Shown here: positions 16,876 to 25,193 of the stretch, piece after piece
Layout: each line of letters begins with the position of its first letter
Position numbering within the stretch: the first letter of the stretch is position 1
Source of the DNA: an uncultured Oscillospiraceae bacterium
GTDB lineage: Bacteria; Bacillota; Clostridia; Oscillospirales; Oscillospiraceae
Reading direction: 5' to 3'
Assembly: GCA_934572335.1 (NCBI GenBank)
Contig: CAKTKU010000013.1
Span: forward strand, 1 to 57,808
DNA: 57,808 nucleotides
The notes under the pieces: generated by a model
Databases searched by the model: none
Told to the model about the DNA's origin: nothing
Seen by the model: the letters and a program-made list of their open reading frames with translations, nothing else
Translations under genes and position numbers: made by a program

Positions 16876-17352
16876 ATGGAATTTCTGAACGCTATCGGCG
16901 GATACGCACTCGGTCTTCTCGGCGCAGGTCTGGCTGGCTTCCTCGCCTGCATCGGCTCGGCAAAGGGCACCGGCATCGCAGGTGAAGCGGGCGCCGGTCT
17001 CGTCTCCGAGGATCCCAGCAAGTTCGGTAAGGCGATGATCCTTCAGGTCATCCCCGGCACGCAGGGTCTGTACGGCTTTGTTATCTGGTTCCTCGCATTC
17101 ACCAAGCTCTCCGGCGCGGCGTCCGTCAGCGTCGAGCAGGGGCTTCAGGTCATGATGGCCTGCCTGCCCATCGCGTTCGGCGGTCTGCTGTCCGCTATCA
17201 GCCAGGGCAAGGTCGCCGCGGCGTCCGTCAACATCCTCGCAAAGAAGCCCGACGACTGGTCCAAGGGCATGATCCTCTGCATCACCGTTGAGTTCTACGC
17301 GATACTCTCCCTGCTCGCATCCTTCATGATGCTCAACAGCATCACTCTCTGA
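16876..17352 (+). CDS. ntpK: V-type ATPase rotor proteolipid subunit K
   Basis: This encodes 158 residues: four membrane helices as two fused hairpins, with AGGAGG upstream. The sites that bind sodium in the E. hirae ring are matched. PGTQGLYGF supplies the Thr/Gln pair (T64, Q65 there), ISQGKV the Gln (Q110), and TVEFYAIL the ion-binding Glu (E139). The first hairpin lacks its own carboxylate, as in E. hirae. This points to sodium rather than proton transport, by homology only. Confidence 0.95.
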   Translation: MEFLNAIGGYALGLLGAGLAGFLACIGSAKGTGIAGEAGAGLVSEDPSKFGKAMILQVIPGTQGLYGFVIWFLAFTKLSGAASVSVEQGLQVMMACLPIAFGGLLSAISQGKVAAASVNILAKKPDDWSKGMILCITVEFYAILSLLASFMMLNSITL

Positions 17353-17377
17353 TCACTTATACTGGACAGGAGATACT

Positions 17378-17965
17378 ATGAAAGGCACTGAAAAAATAAT
17401 CGCGCATATCCGCTCCGACGCGAAGGAGCAGTCCGACGCGATCCTCGCTCAGGCCGAGCAGCAGTGCGCGAGTATCCGCTCGGACTATGAGGCGCAGGCG
17501 AAGGAGCTTTATAAAGAGCGCATCCGCGTCGGCGTCAACAGCTGCCAGGACAGAGTGGACAGCATGGACCGCATCGCGCGGATGGAGGCGAAGAAGGGCG
17601 TGCTCGCCCTCAAGCAGCAGATGGTGGGCGAGGCGTTCGACAAGGCGTTCGATATGCTCGTCTCCATGCCGGAGGCGGAGTACACCGCCTTCCTCGCCAA
17701 GCTCGCGGCCAAGGCGTCCGCCACCGGGGATGAGGAGATCGTCCTCAACGCGCATGACCGCGCCGCCGTCGGCGAAAAAGTCGTCTCCGCGGCAAACGCA
17801 CTCATCCCGAACGGAAAGCTCACGCTCAGCGCTGACACCGGCGCGTTCGCCGGCGGGCTTATCCTCCGCCGCGGCAGCGTCGAGGCAAACTGCACCGTGG
17901 AGCTTTTGATAGAGCTCGCGCGCGGCGAGATGTCCTCCGACATTGCCAAGGTTCTCTTCGGTTAA
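17378..17965 (+). CDS. ntpE: V-type ATPase peripheral stalk subunit E
   Basis: This encodes 195 residues with AGGAGA upstream. A long N-terminal coiled coil (residues 1-90, many Glu/Gln/Ala) precedes a globular C-terminal domain with the family-like LSADTGAFAGGLILRRG. It pairs with the small stalk subunit to brace the A3B3 head against subunit I. Confidence 0.93.
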   Translation: MKGTEKIIAHIRSDAKEQSDAILAQAEQQCASIRSDYEAQAKELYKERIRVGVNSCQDRVDSMDRIARMEAKKGVLALKQQMVGEAFDKAFDMLVSMPEAEYTAFLAKLAAKASATGDEEIVLNAHDRAAVGEKVVSAANALIPNGKLTLSADTGAFAGGLILRRGSVEANCTVELLIELARGEMSSDIAKVLFG

Positions 17966-18004
17966 TGGCGAGGCCATACTATCCCCATATAGGGAGGGAA
18001 TAAA

Positions 18005-18997
18005 TTGTCAACTAAAAGAGAAGCATACCTGTGCCTGTCGGCAATGCTCCGCGCGAGAGAGCCGAAGCTTCTGACGCGCGACCACGCCGAGCGCATGCTG
18101 GACGCGGGCTCATTCGATGAGTGCGCAAAGCTTCTGGCCGACTGCGGCTATGCCGATATGTCGGCGATGAGCGCCAAGGAGATAGAGCGTTATCTCTCCT
18201 CCCGCCGGGACGAGGTATTTGCGGAGCTGGAAAAGCTCGCGCCGGACAAGGGTGTGGTGGACGTGTTTCGAATGAAGTACGACTACCACAACGCCAAGGT
18301 GCTCGTCAAGGCTGAGGCCGTCGGGCAGGACGGCGCGCGGCTGATGAGCCGTTCGGGCAGGTTTACGCCCGAAAAGCTCACGGAGCTCTACACCGAGGAA
18401 AACCTCGGTCAGCTTCCCGCCGGTTTCGCCGCCGCGGTCGCGGACGCGAAGAGCGTGCTCGCGCGCACGGCGAACCCCCAGCTTGCGGACTTCATCCTCG
18501 ACCGGGCGTACTTTGCCGAGATAAGGGCGGCGGCGCAGAGCGCCGAGTGCCCGTTCCTCGCCGGCTACGCCGAAATACTCACCGACAGCACAAACCTCAA
18601 GAGCGCCGTGCGCACACTGCGCATGGGCAAGGATCTTGAATTTATGGACAGCGCGCTCATTCCCGGCGGCAGCGTCAGCGCCGACAGGGTGGTCGCCGCG
18701 GGCGACAAGGAGAGCATAACCGCCCTCTTTGCCAACACGCTCCTCGAGCGCGCGGCAGTGATCGGCGCGGAGGCCGTCGAGGGCGGCAGCATGACCGCGT
18801 TTGAGCTCGCCTGCGACAACGCCGTGACGGCATACCTGCGCAGGGCAAAGCTCGTCAGCTTCGGTCCGGAGGCGCTCATCGCCTACCTCGCCGCGGTGGA
18901 GAGCGAGATCACAGCCGTCAGGATGATCCTCACCGGCAGACTCGCGGGCATCGACCCCGACGTTATCAGAGAAAGGCTGCGTGATATGTATGCTTAA
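18005..18997 (+). CDS. ntpC: V-type ATPase subunit C (d-type, rotor-head connector)
   Basis: This encodes 330 residues from a TTG start, chosen because GGGAGGG lies 8 bases before it and no ATG fits. It is an all-helical protein with three repeats of the AC39/d fold (for example FRMKYDYHNAKVLVKAEAVG). It docks the central stalk on the membrane ring. Its end overlaps the next gene by 8 bases. Confidence 0.92.
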   Translation: MSTKREAYLCLSAMLRAREPKLLTRDHAERMLDAGSFDECAKLLADCGYADMSAMSAKEIERYLSSRRDEVFAELEKLAPDKGVVDVFRMKYDYHNAKVLVKAEAVGQDGARLMSRSGRFTPEKLTELYTEENLGQLPAGFAAAVADAKSVLARTANPQLADFILDRAYFAEIRAAAQSAECPFLAGYAEILTDSTNLKSAVRTLRMGKDLEFMDSALIPGGSVSADRVVAAGDKESITALFANTLLERAAVIGAEAVEGGSMTAFELACDNAVTAYLRRAKLVSFGPEALIAYLAAVESEITAVRMILTGRLAGIDPDVIRERLRDMYA

Positions 18998-19310
18998 AAT
19001 TGCAGTCATAGGCGGCAGCGACACCGTCATGGGCTTCAAGGCCCTCGGTCTGGAGACCTATCCCGCCGCGGACGCCGAGGAGGCAGGGCACATCCTGCGC
19101 CGCCTCACCCGCGAGAGCGAGGACTACGCCATCATCTACATTGAGGAGACGCTGGCGCAGTACATGACGCACGAGATAGACAAATTCAAAGACAGACCTA
19201 CCCCCGCTATCATCCTCATCCCCGGCAGAGAGGGGAGCATCGGTCTCGGTCAGACGGCGCTGCGCGCCGCCGTTGAGCGTGCCGTTGGCACAAACATTCT
19301 GGGCGACTGA
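18990..19310 (+). CDS. ntpG: V-type ATPase central stalk subunit F
   Basis: This encodes 106 residues from the ATG at 18990 (MLKIAVIGGSDTVMGFKALGL); a GTG at 18981 is also possible. The start, the DTVMGFKALG motif and the IIYIEETLA segment are typical of the F subunit, which binds subunit D in the rotor and is called NtpG in E. hirae. It is translationally coupled to ntpC. Confidence 0.93.
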   Translation: MLKIAVIGGSDTVMGFKALGLETYPAADAEEAGHILRRLTRESEDYAIIYIEETLAQYMTHEIDKFKDRPTPAIILIPGREGSIGLGQTALRAAVERAVGTNILGD

Positions 19311-19355
19311 TCGCCCGGAGCCTTCAATATTCTTATAGGAAGGAAAATAAACTAT

Positions 19356-21125
19356 ATGAGCGGAACTATCACAAAAGTTTCAGGACCGCTTGTCGTTGCC
19401 GAGGGTCTGGCAGACGCGAACGTCTCCGACGTTGTGCGTGTCGGCTCTCAGCGCCTGATAGGCGAGATCCTTAACATGACCGGCGACAAGGCGAGTATCC
19501 AGGTCTATGAAGAGACCTCCGGCCTCGGCCCCGGCGCCGTGGTCGAGACCACCGGCATGCCCATGTCCGTTGAGCTTGGTCCCGGCATGCTCGACAACAT
19601 CTACGACGGCATCCAGCGCCCGCTGCCCGAGATGCGCCGCCTCACCGGCGACTCCATCACAAGAGGCACGGACGTGCCCGCCCTCAACCGCGAAAAGCAG
19701 TGGGACTTTGTCCCCGTGGCAAAGCCCGGCGACAAGGTCACTGCGGGCGATGTGCTCGGCACCGTGCAGGAGACGAGCGCGATAAGCCACAAGATCATGG
19801 TGCCTCCCGGCGTGTCCGGCGAGGTCGTGAGCGTGGAGCGCGGCCAGTTCACCGTGACGGAGACCGTCGCCGTCGTGCGCGACGCGAAGGGCGTCGAGCA
19901 CAAGCTCACCATGATGCAGCGCTGGCCGGTGCGTATCGCGCGCCCCTACGCCAAGAAATACGTCCCCAGCCGCCCCATGAACAGCGGCCAGCGTATCATA
20001 GATACGCTCTTCCCCATCGCCAAGGGCGGCACGGCCGCCGTTCCCGGTCCGTTCGGTTCGGGCAAGACCGTCGTGCAGCACCAGCTTGCAAAATGGTCGG
20101 ACGTTGATATAGTCATCTACATCGGCTGCGGCGAGCGCGGCAACGAGATGACCGACGTTCTTATGGAGTTCCCGGAGCTGAAGGACCCGCGCAACGGCGA
20201 GCCGCTGATGAAGCGCACCGTGCTTATCGCGAACACCTCCGACATGCCCGTCGCCGCGCGCGAAGCGTCCATCTACACCGGCATCACCATCGCCGAGTAT
20301 TTCCGCGACATGGGCTACGACGTCGCCGTTCTGGCCGACTCTACCTCCCGCTGGGCGGAGGCTCTGCGCGAGATGTCCGGCCGTCTGGAGGAGATGCCCG
20401 GTGAAGAGGGCTACCCCGCCTACCTCGCGTCCCGTCTGGCGCAGTTCTATGAGCGCGCCGGCGTTGTGGAATGCCTCGGTCAGGACGACCGTCAGGGCTC
20501 CGTCACCGCTATCGGCGCCGTGTCGCCTCCGGGCGGCGATATATCCGAGCCTGTCTCCCAGGCGACGATGCGCATAGTCAAGGTGTTCTGGGCGCTTGAT
20601 TCCAGCCTTGCCTACGCCCGCCACTTCCCCGCCATCAACTGGCTCACATCCTACTCGCTGTATGTCGACACTCTGCGCCAGTGGTACACCGACCAGTTCG
20701 GCGAGAGCTATATGACCAACCGCGAAAAGGCCATGCACATCCTCCAGGAGGAGAGCGAGCTGCAGGAGATCGTCCGCCTCGTCGGTCAGGACGCACTCTC
20801 CCCCGCCGACCGTCTCACGATGGAGACGGCGAAGATGCTGCGCGAGGACTTCCTGCAGCAGAACGCCTTTGTCGACGAGGACGCTTACTCCTCCTACGCA
20901 AAGCAGTTCAGACTTCTGGACATGGTGCTGTCCTACGACGCGCTGTGCCGCGCCGCGCTCGACAAGAACGCGGATATGGAGGCGCTGTTCACCATTGACG
21001 CGCGCGAGAAGATAGGCCGCGCGAAGATGGCGGACGCCAAGACCTTTGAAGCCGATTACGACGCGATCGCCGCCGAGATGAAGGCGGAGATCGAGGCTGT
21101 CATTGCCGGAGGTGAGGACGCATGA
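19356..21125 (+). CDS. ntpA: V-type ATPase catalytic subunit A
   Basis: This encodes 589 residues with GGAAGG upstream. The Walker A loop is GPFGSGKT near residue 235, followed by the catalytic Glu region GCGERGNEMTDVL and the Walker B-like VAVLADSTSRWAEALRE. The A-type insert (non-homologous region) is present between residues ~110 and ~190. It hydrolyses or makes ATP in the A3B3 head. It overlaps ntpB by 4 bases (ATGA). Confidence 0.97.
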   Translation: MSGTITKVSGPLVVAEGLADANVSDVVRVGSQRLIGEILNMTGDKASIQVYEETSGLGPGAVVETTGMPMSVELGPGMLDNIYDGIQRPLPEMRRLTGDSITRGTDVPALNREKQWDFVPVAKPGDKVTAGDVLGTVQETSAISHKIMVPPGVSGEVVSVERGQFTVTETVAVVRDAKGVEHKLTMMQRWPVRIARPYAKKYVPSRPMNSGQRIIDTLFPIAKGGTAAVPGPFGSGKTVVQHQLAKWSDVDIVIYIGCGERGNEMTDVLMEFPELKDPRNGEPLMKRTVLIANTSDMPVAAREASIYTGITIAEYFRDMGYDVAVLADSTSRWAEALREMSGRLEEMPGEEGYPAYLASRLAQFYERAGVVECLGQDDRQGSVTAIGAVSPPGGDISEPVSQATMRIVKVFWALDSSLAYARHFPAINWLTSYSLYVDTLRQWYTDQFGESYMTNREKAMHILQEESELQEIVRLVGQDALSPADRLTMETAKMLREDFLQQNAFVDEDAYSSYAKQFRLLDMVLSYDALCRAALDKNADMEALFTIDAREKIGRAKMADAKTFEADYDAIAAEMKAEIEAVIAGGEDA

Positions 21126-22495
21126 TCAAAGAGTATAAGACAATAAAAGAGATCGCCAGCCCTCTTATGATCGTTGAGGACGTCGAGGGCGTCACCTACG
21201 ACGAGCTTGGCGAGATAGAGCTTCCCAACGGCGAAGTGCGCCGCTGCAAGGTGCTTGAGGTCGAGGGCAGCCGCGCCGTCGTGCAGCTGTTTGAGTCGGC
21301 ACAGGGCATCAACCTTGCCGAGTCCAAGGTGCGCTTCCTCGGCCATCCCCAGCAGCTCGCCGTGTCCGAGGATATGCTCGGCCGTGTTTTCAACGGCATG
21401 GGCATGCCCATCGACGGCGGCCCTGAGGTGCTTGCCGACGCGCATATGGACATCAACGGCCTCCCCATGAACCCCGCCGCCCGCGCCTACCCCGCGGAGT
21501 TCATCCAGACCGGCGTTTCCACGATCGACGGGCTGAACACCCTTGTCCGCGGGCAGAAGCTGCCGATATTCTCCGGCTCCGGTCTGCCGCACGCGGCGCT
21601 CGCCGCGCAGATCACCCGTCAGGCAAAGGTCCTTGGCGACAATGAGACCTTCGCCGTCGTGTTCGCCGCCATCGGCATCACGTTTGAGGAGTCGGAGTAC
21701 TTCATCAACGACTTCCGCCGCACCGGCGCCATCGACCGCACCGTCGTCTTCTCCAACCTCGCCAACGACCCCGCCGTTGAGCGTATCGCGACGCCGCGCG
21801 TCGCGCTGACCGCGGCGGAGTACCTCGCCTTTGAAAAGGGCATGCAGGTGCTCGTCATCATGACGGACATCACAAACTACGCCGAGGCTCTGCGTGAGGT
21901 CTCCGCGGCAAAGAAGGAAGTCCCCGGCCGCCGCGGCTACCCCGGCTACCTCTACACCGACCTTGCAACGCTCTATGAGCGCGCCGGACGTCGTCAGGGC
22001 AAGAAGGGCTCGATCACTATGATCCCCATCCTCACCATGCCCGAGGACGACAAGACCCACCCCATCCCCGACCTCACCGGCTACATCACCGAGGGTCAGA
22101 TCATCCTCTCCCGTGACCTGCACCGCAAGGGCATCGTTCCCCCGGTGGACGTTCTCCCGTCGCTGAGCCGTCTGAAGGACAAGGGCATCGGCGAGGGCAA
22201 GACCCGCGAGGACCACGCCGGCACCATGAACCAGCTCTTCGCCGCGTACTCCCGCGGCAAGGACGCCAAGGAGCTCATGACCATACTGGGCGAGGCGGCG
22301 CTGTCGGACGACGACAAGCTCTTCGCGCAGTTCGCGGACGAGTTTGAAAAGGTCTACGTCAGCCAGGGCAACAACACCAACCGCTCCATCGAGGAGACGC
22401 TCAACATCGGCTGGCAGCTGCTGAGCATACTGCCGCGCCGTGAGCTCAAGCGTATCAAGCCCGAGATGATCGACAAGTATATGCCCAAGAAGTAA
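21122..22495 (+). CDS. ntpB: V-type ATPase non-catalytic subunit B
   Basis: This encodes 457 residues with GGAGGTGAGG upstream. The P-loop is degenerate (FSGSGLPHAALAAQI), as expected for the non-catalytic B subunit, and PGRRGYPGYLYTDLATLYERAG supplies the Arg-finger region. It alternates with subunit A in the head. Confidence 0.97.
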   Translation: MIKEYKTIKEIASPLMIVEDVEGVTYDELGEIELPNGEVRRCKVLEVEGSRAVVQLFESAQGINLAESKVRFLGHPQQLAVSEDMLGRVFNGMGMPIDGGPEVLADAHMDINGLPMNPAARAYPAEFIQTGVSTIDGLNTLVRGQKLPIFSGSGLPHAALAAQITRQAKVLGDNETFAVVFAAIGITFEESEYFINDFRRTGAIDRTVVFSNLANDPAVERIATPRVALTAAEYLAFEKGMQVLVIMTDITNYAEALREVSAAKKEVPGRRGYPGYLYTDLATLYERAGRRQGKKGSITMIPILTMPEDDKTHPIPDLTGYITEGQIILSRDLHRKGIVPPVDVLPSLSRLKDKGIGEGKTREDHAGTMNQLFAAYSRGKDAKELMTILGEAALSDDDKLFAQFADEFEKVYVSQGNNTNRSIEETLNIGWQLLSILPRRELKRIKPEMIDKYMPKK

Positions 22496-22550
22496 GCCCA
22501 AAAAGCTGAACCGTACCCATAAAATCTTACGAAATCGGAGGTGATGCTTT

Positions 22551-23204
22551 TTGGCAAGCACTGCTATAACCCCGACCAGAATGGTGCTCAATCAGCTCAA
22601 GGGCAGGCTCAAGACCGCGCGCCGCGGACACAAGTTGCTCAAGGACAAGCGCGACGAGCTTATGCGCCAGTTCATGGACGTGGTCAAGCTCAACAAGCAG
22701 CTCCGCACCCGCGTTGAGGAGGGGCTGACGGCGGCGTTCTCGTCGCTTCAGGTGGCAAGTGCCATCATGTCCCCGGAGATGCTGGAGCAGGCGCTGCTCT
22801 ATCCGCGCCAGAGCGTGGAGCTGGGCATGACGTTCAAAAACATCATGAGCGTCAACGTCCCGGTCTACTCGTTCAAGACCAAGAGCGACGACCCGAGTGA
22901 GATATACCCCTACGGCTTTGCGCAGACCTCCGGCGAGCTGGACGATGCGCTGGACAAGCTGGCAAAGGTGTTCGAGGACATGCTGGAGCTGGCACAGGTC
23001 GAAAAGACCATGCAGCTTCTCGCGGAGGAGATCGAAAAGACCCGCCGCCGCGTCAACGCGCTCGAGTATGTCATGATCCCGGAGCTTGAGGGGAATATCA
23101 AGTATATCTCCATGAAGCTCGAGGAGAACGAGAACTCCACCAAGGTGCGTCTGCTGAAGGTCAAGGAAATGGTGCTGCAGGACGCGCACCACTACCAGCA
23201 GTAG
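22551..23204 (+). CDS. ntpD: V-type ATPase central shaft subunit D
   Basis: This encodes 217 residues from a TTG start with GGAGGTGAT 5 bases upstream. The family signature TPTRMVLNQLKGRLKTA opens the protein and RRVNALEYVMIPELE is near the C-terminus. Two long antiparallel helices form the rotating shaft. It is the last gene of the operon. Confidence 0.95.
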   Translation: MASTAITPTRMVLNQLKGRLKTARRGHKLLKDKRDELMRQFMDVVKLNKQLRTRVEEGLTAAFSSLQVASAIMSPEMLEQALLYPRQSVELGMTFKNIMSVNVPVYSFKTKSDDPSEIYPYGFAQTSGELDDALDKLAKVFEDMLELAQVEKTMQLLAEEIEKTRRRVNALEYVMIPELEGNIKYISMKLEENENSTKVRLLKVKEMVLQDAHHYQQ

Positions 23205-23234
23205 ACACAAGGCACCAAAGCCAATAAAGCAAAA

Positions 23235-23265
23235 CGCCGCCCGGAGCAATGCTCCGGGCGGTTTT
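23235..23265. terminator. Bidirectional terminator between ntpD and the VOC gene
   Basis: Arms CCGCCCGGAGC and GCTCCGGGCGG surround an AAT loop, with TTTTC after it on the plus strand and GTTTTGCTTT after it on the minus strand. It is the first of three near-identical hairpins in the window (others near 33806 and 34238). Confidence 0.85.
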
Positions 23266-23289
23266 CACTGTTCAGAAAAGGAGTGTTTC

Positions 23290-23613
23290 TTATTTCTCCT
23301 CGTAAAGCTCGATTATCGCGTCGTCCATCACCACAAACGCGAGGCGCACCGTGTCGCTGAGTACCTCCGGCCCGAAAATGACGCGCTCCGCCTTCTCAAC
23401 GTAAGGCGTCATATCGTCGACCTTGTAGGCGACATGCGGCTGCTTGGAGAGTATCTCGGGGAAGCGCGTCCCCTCCTCAAACTTGAGGTATTCTATCTTG
23501 TAGTCGTATTCGTCCACGCTCTGGTTGACCCAGAAGCCGCCCCACTCGTTGTAGACCATCCCCGGCTTTTTGTTGAGCACGGGTATGCCGATATGCATAT
23601 ATTCAGCGGACAT
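23290..23613 (-). CDS. Small VOC/glyoxalase-like protein
   Basis: This encodes 107 residues with AGGAGG upstream. It has a beta-alpha-beta-beta-beta layout with the metal-ligand pattern of the vicinal-oxygen-chelate fold: His in YMHIGIPV, His in QPHVAYKVDDM and Glu in DAIIELYEE. Family members are lyases, isomerases or dioxygenases acting on small oxygenated compounds. It is the last gene of the minus-strand kinase/aldolase cluster, 25 bases after the DUF1097 gene, so it may act on the sugar phosphate made there. The exact family is uncertain. Confidence 0.65.
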   Translation of the reverse strand: MSAEYMHIGIPVLNKKPGMVYNEWGGFWVNQSVDEYDYKIEYLKFEEGTRFPEILSKQPHVAYKVDDMTPYVEKAERVIFGPEVLSDTVRLAFVVMDDAIIELYEEK

Positions 23614-23638
23614 TGTTGTTCCTCCTATGTTGTTTTTA

Positions 23639-24148
23639 TTATTCCAGCCCGGCCTTTTTGTTCCACCAGCCGCGCAGCACTATCGTCAGCCAACCCCAGA
23701 CAAGACCCCACACGCAGTAGATCATCTCCGCCGCCGCGGCCTGCATATAGCTTGCGCCGCCGTGGGTCATGAGCGCAAAGTACGCGCCCGCCGCGACAAA
23801 TATCGCCGGGACAAGAGAGATGTAGTTCCCCTTTTCGCAGCAGATCACCGGGATAACGACGATCAGCACCGCGATCGGCGTGCCCCAGAAGCCGCCCAGT
23901 GCGCCGCCGAGACTCATGATGGCAATGGACGCGGCAATGCCGATGATATAGGCGATGAAGCCCTTTACGCCGCCGTTGACATTGCACCCGGCGAGAAAGT
24001 ATATCGCCCACGCCTGAAATGCGATCCAGTCGCCCGCCATGCTGCCGAACGCGAACACCGGGGACAGCACCTGATCCAGCGCCTGCATCGCAAACGCGAG
24101 TATCGCCACGATAATGGGGCCGACTATGTACTTGCCGAATTTATTCAT
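23639..24148 (-). CDS. DUF1097 family membrane protein
   Basis: This encodes 169 residues with GAGAGGA upstream. Five to six membrane helices fill the protein, with conserved-looking segments GSMAGDWIAFQAWAIYFLAG, GGALGGFWGTPIAVLI and CCEKGNYISLVPAIFVAAGAYF. I recall this as the DUF1097 type (E. coli YcdZ). The molecular function is unknown; its place in a catabolic operon suggests a transporter or channel for the substrate. Confidence 0.7.
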   Translation of the reverse strand: MNKFGKYIVGPIIVAILAFAMQALDQVLSPVFAFGSMAGDWIAFQAWAIYFLAGCNVNGGVKGFIAYIIGIAASIAIMSLGGALGGFWGTPIAVLIVVIPVICCEKGNYISLVPAIFVAAGAYFALMTHGGASYMQAAAAEMIYCVWGLVWGWLTIVLRGWWNKKAGLE

Positions 24149-24190
24149 TTTCTTATCCTCTCAACTTTCGTTCAATTTTTATATGTTTGA

Positions 24191-24219
24191 TTGACAAATC
24201 GTCTCTGACGAAGTATATT
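24191..24219 (+). promoter_or_regulatory. Plus-strand sigma-A promoter inside a minus-strand operon
   Basis: A perfect TTGACA at 24191-24196, a 17-base spacer and TATATT at 24214-24219. No plus-strand gene follows; a structured stretch ending in a hairpin and T-run does. It therefore looks like the promoter of a small RNA. Confidence 0.6.
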
Positions 24220-24225
24220 GAGGAC

Positions 24226-24296
24226 GGTGCCTTGCACCGCCCGGGGTATGTGACCTTATGTTGTAGCAGACAGGCAGTCACATACCCTTTCTTTAT
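24226..24296 (+). ncRNA. Candidate small RNA with two hairpins
   Basis: From the predicted start near 24226 the transcript would hold a small hairpin (CGGTGC / GCACCG, loop CTT), then a perfect 11-bp stem GGGTATGTGAC / GTCACATACCC (24244-24254 and 24277-24287) with a 22-base loop, then TTTCTTT. Promoter, compact structure and terminator in about 70 bases with no reading frame are the marks of an sRNA. It lies opposite the gap between the LsrF-like and DUF1097 genes, so it would be antisense to their joint mRNA. I do not recognise the family. Confidence 0.5.
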
Positions 24297-24308
24297 GCGT
24301 TTTTCTGT

Positions 24309-25190
24309 TTATCCCTTTGTCGCGTCGAGGTAGTATTCATAGGCTTCCGCGCCCGTGAACCCCTCGTGCACGACCTTGCGTATCGCGTCCATCATTTCCT
24401 GCGGGTGCTCGCTCTGGAAGACGTTGCGCCCCATGTCCACGCCGTGCGCGCCGCGCGCGATCGCCTGATGCGCCATCTCCAGCGCATCTCTCTCCGGCAG
24501 CTTCTTGCCGCCCGCGATGACGATCGGCACGGGGCACGCCGCGACGACGTTTTCAAAGTCCTCGCAGTAATAGGTCTTCACAAAGCTTGCGCCGAGCTCG
24601 GCGAGGATGCGCGTTGCCAGCCCGAAATACTTCGGCGTGCGCTCCATCTCCTTGCCGACAGCGGTCACGCCGAGGATAGGCACGCCGTACTTGTACCCCG
24701 CGTCCGCCGCGCGGCAGAGCGCTTCGAGCGAATCCCGCTCGCCCGCGCCGCCGACAAAGCACTGTATCGCCAGCGCCGAGGCGTTCATCCGCAGCGCCTC
24801 CTCCATGTCGAACGCCAGACCCGAGCCGACGCTCATATCCTCAAAGAGTACGGAGCTGTCGTGCGTCGCGCGGAGGCATGCCGCCTTGTTCAGCGTCGGC
24901 GGGATGCAGCTTCTTATCGCGCCGCGCGTACCCATCAGCACGTCCGCCCGCTCGCACAGCGGCGCGATCGTCACATCCAGACGCTCCAGTCCTGCTGTCG
25001 CGCCCATGATGTACCCGTGGTCGAACGCGAGCATCACGGTGTTGCCTGACTTCGGGTCAAATATGCGGCTGAGGCGGTTTTTCATGCCCCAGTCCGTGTT
25101 GCCCAGACCCTTTGCGAAAAAGCCCGTATCGAGCGGCGGCGTGTCGAGATAATAATTATGCGCCGCCTTATTCCCTATCGCGTCTGCCAT
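24309..25190 (-). CDS. LsrF-like class I aldolase/thiolase
   Basis: This encodes 293 residues with GGAGTG upstream, starting 3 bases after the dhaK stop. It is a DeoC/FbaB/LsrF-type TIM barrel. LAFDHGYIMGATAGLE near residue 53, VDVTI-like ADVLMGTRGAIR, the Schiff-base Lys in FVKTYYCEDFENV, and IVIAGGKKLPERDALEM with the phosphate-binding GVDMGRNVFQ are all present. Closest by memory is LsrF, which cleaves phospho-AI-2 (3-hydroxy-5-phosphonooxypentane-2,4-dione) by thiolysis; archaeal-type FBP aldolases are also similar. Here the partner kinase is DhaKL rather than LsrK, so the substrate is probably different. Confidence 0.85.
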   Translation of the reverse strand: MADAIGNKAAHNYYLDTPPLDTGFFAKGLGNTDWGMKNRLSRIFDPKSGNTVMLAFDHGYIMGATAGLERLDVTIAPLCERADVLMGTRGAIRSCIPPTLNKAACLRATHDSSVLFEDMSVGSGLAFDMEEALRMNASALAIQCFVGGAGERDSLEALCRAADAGYKYGVPILGVTAVGKEMERTPKYFGLATRILAELGASFVKTYYCEDFENVVAACPVPIVIAGGKKLPERDALEMAHQAIARGAHGVDMGRNVFQSEHPQEMMDAIRKVVHEGFTGAEAYEYYLDATKG

Positions 25191-25193
25191 GGC

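Noticed and set aside
23639..25190. Calling the operon a true lsr (AI-2) system
   Set aside because: LsrK, LsrG and the LsrABCD importer are absent; only LsrF-like and LsrR-like members are present, and these families also serve other sugars.
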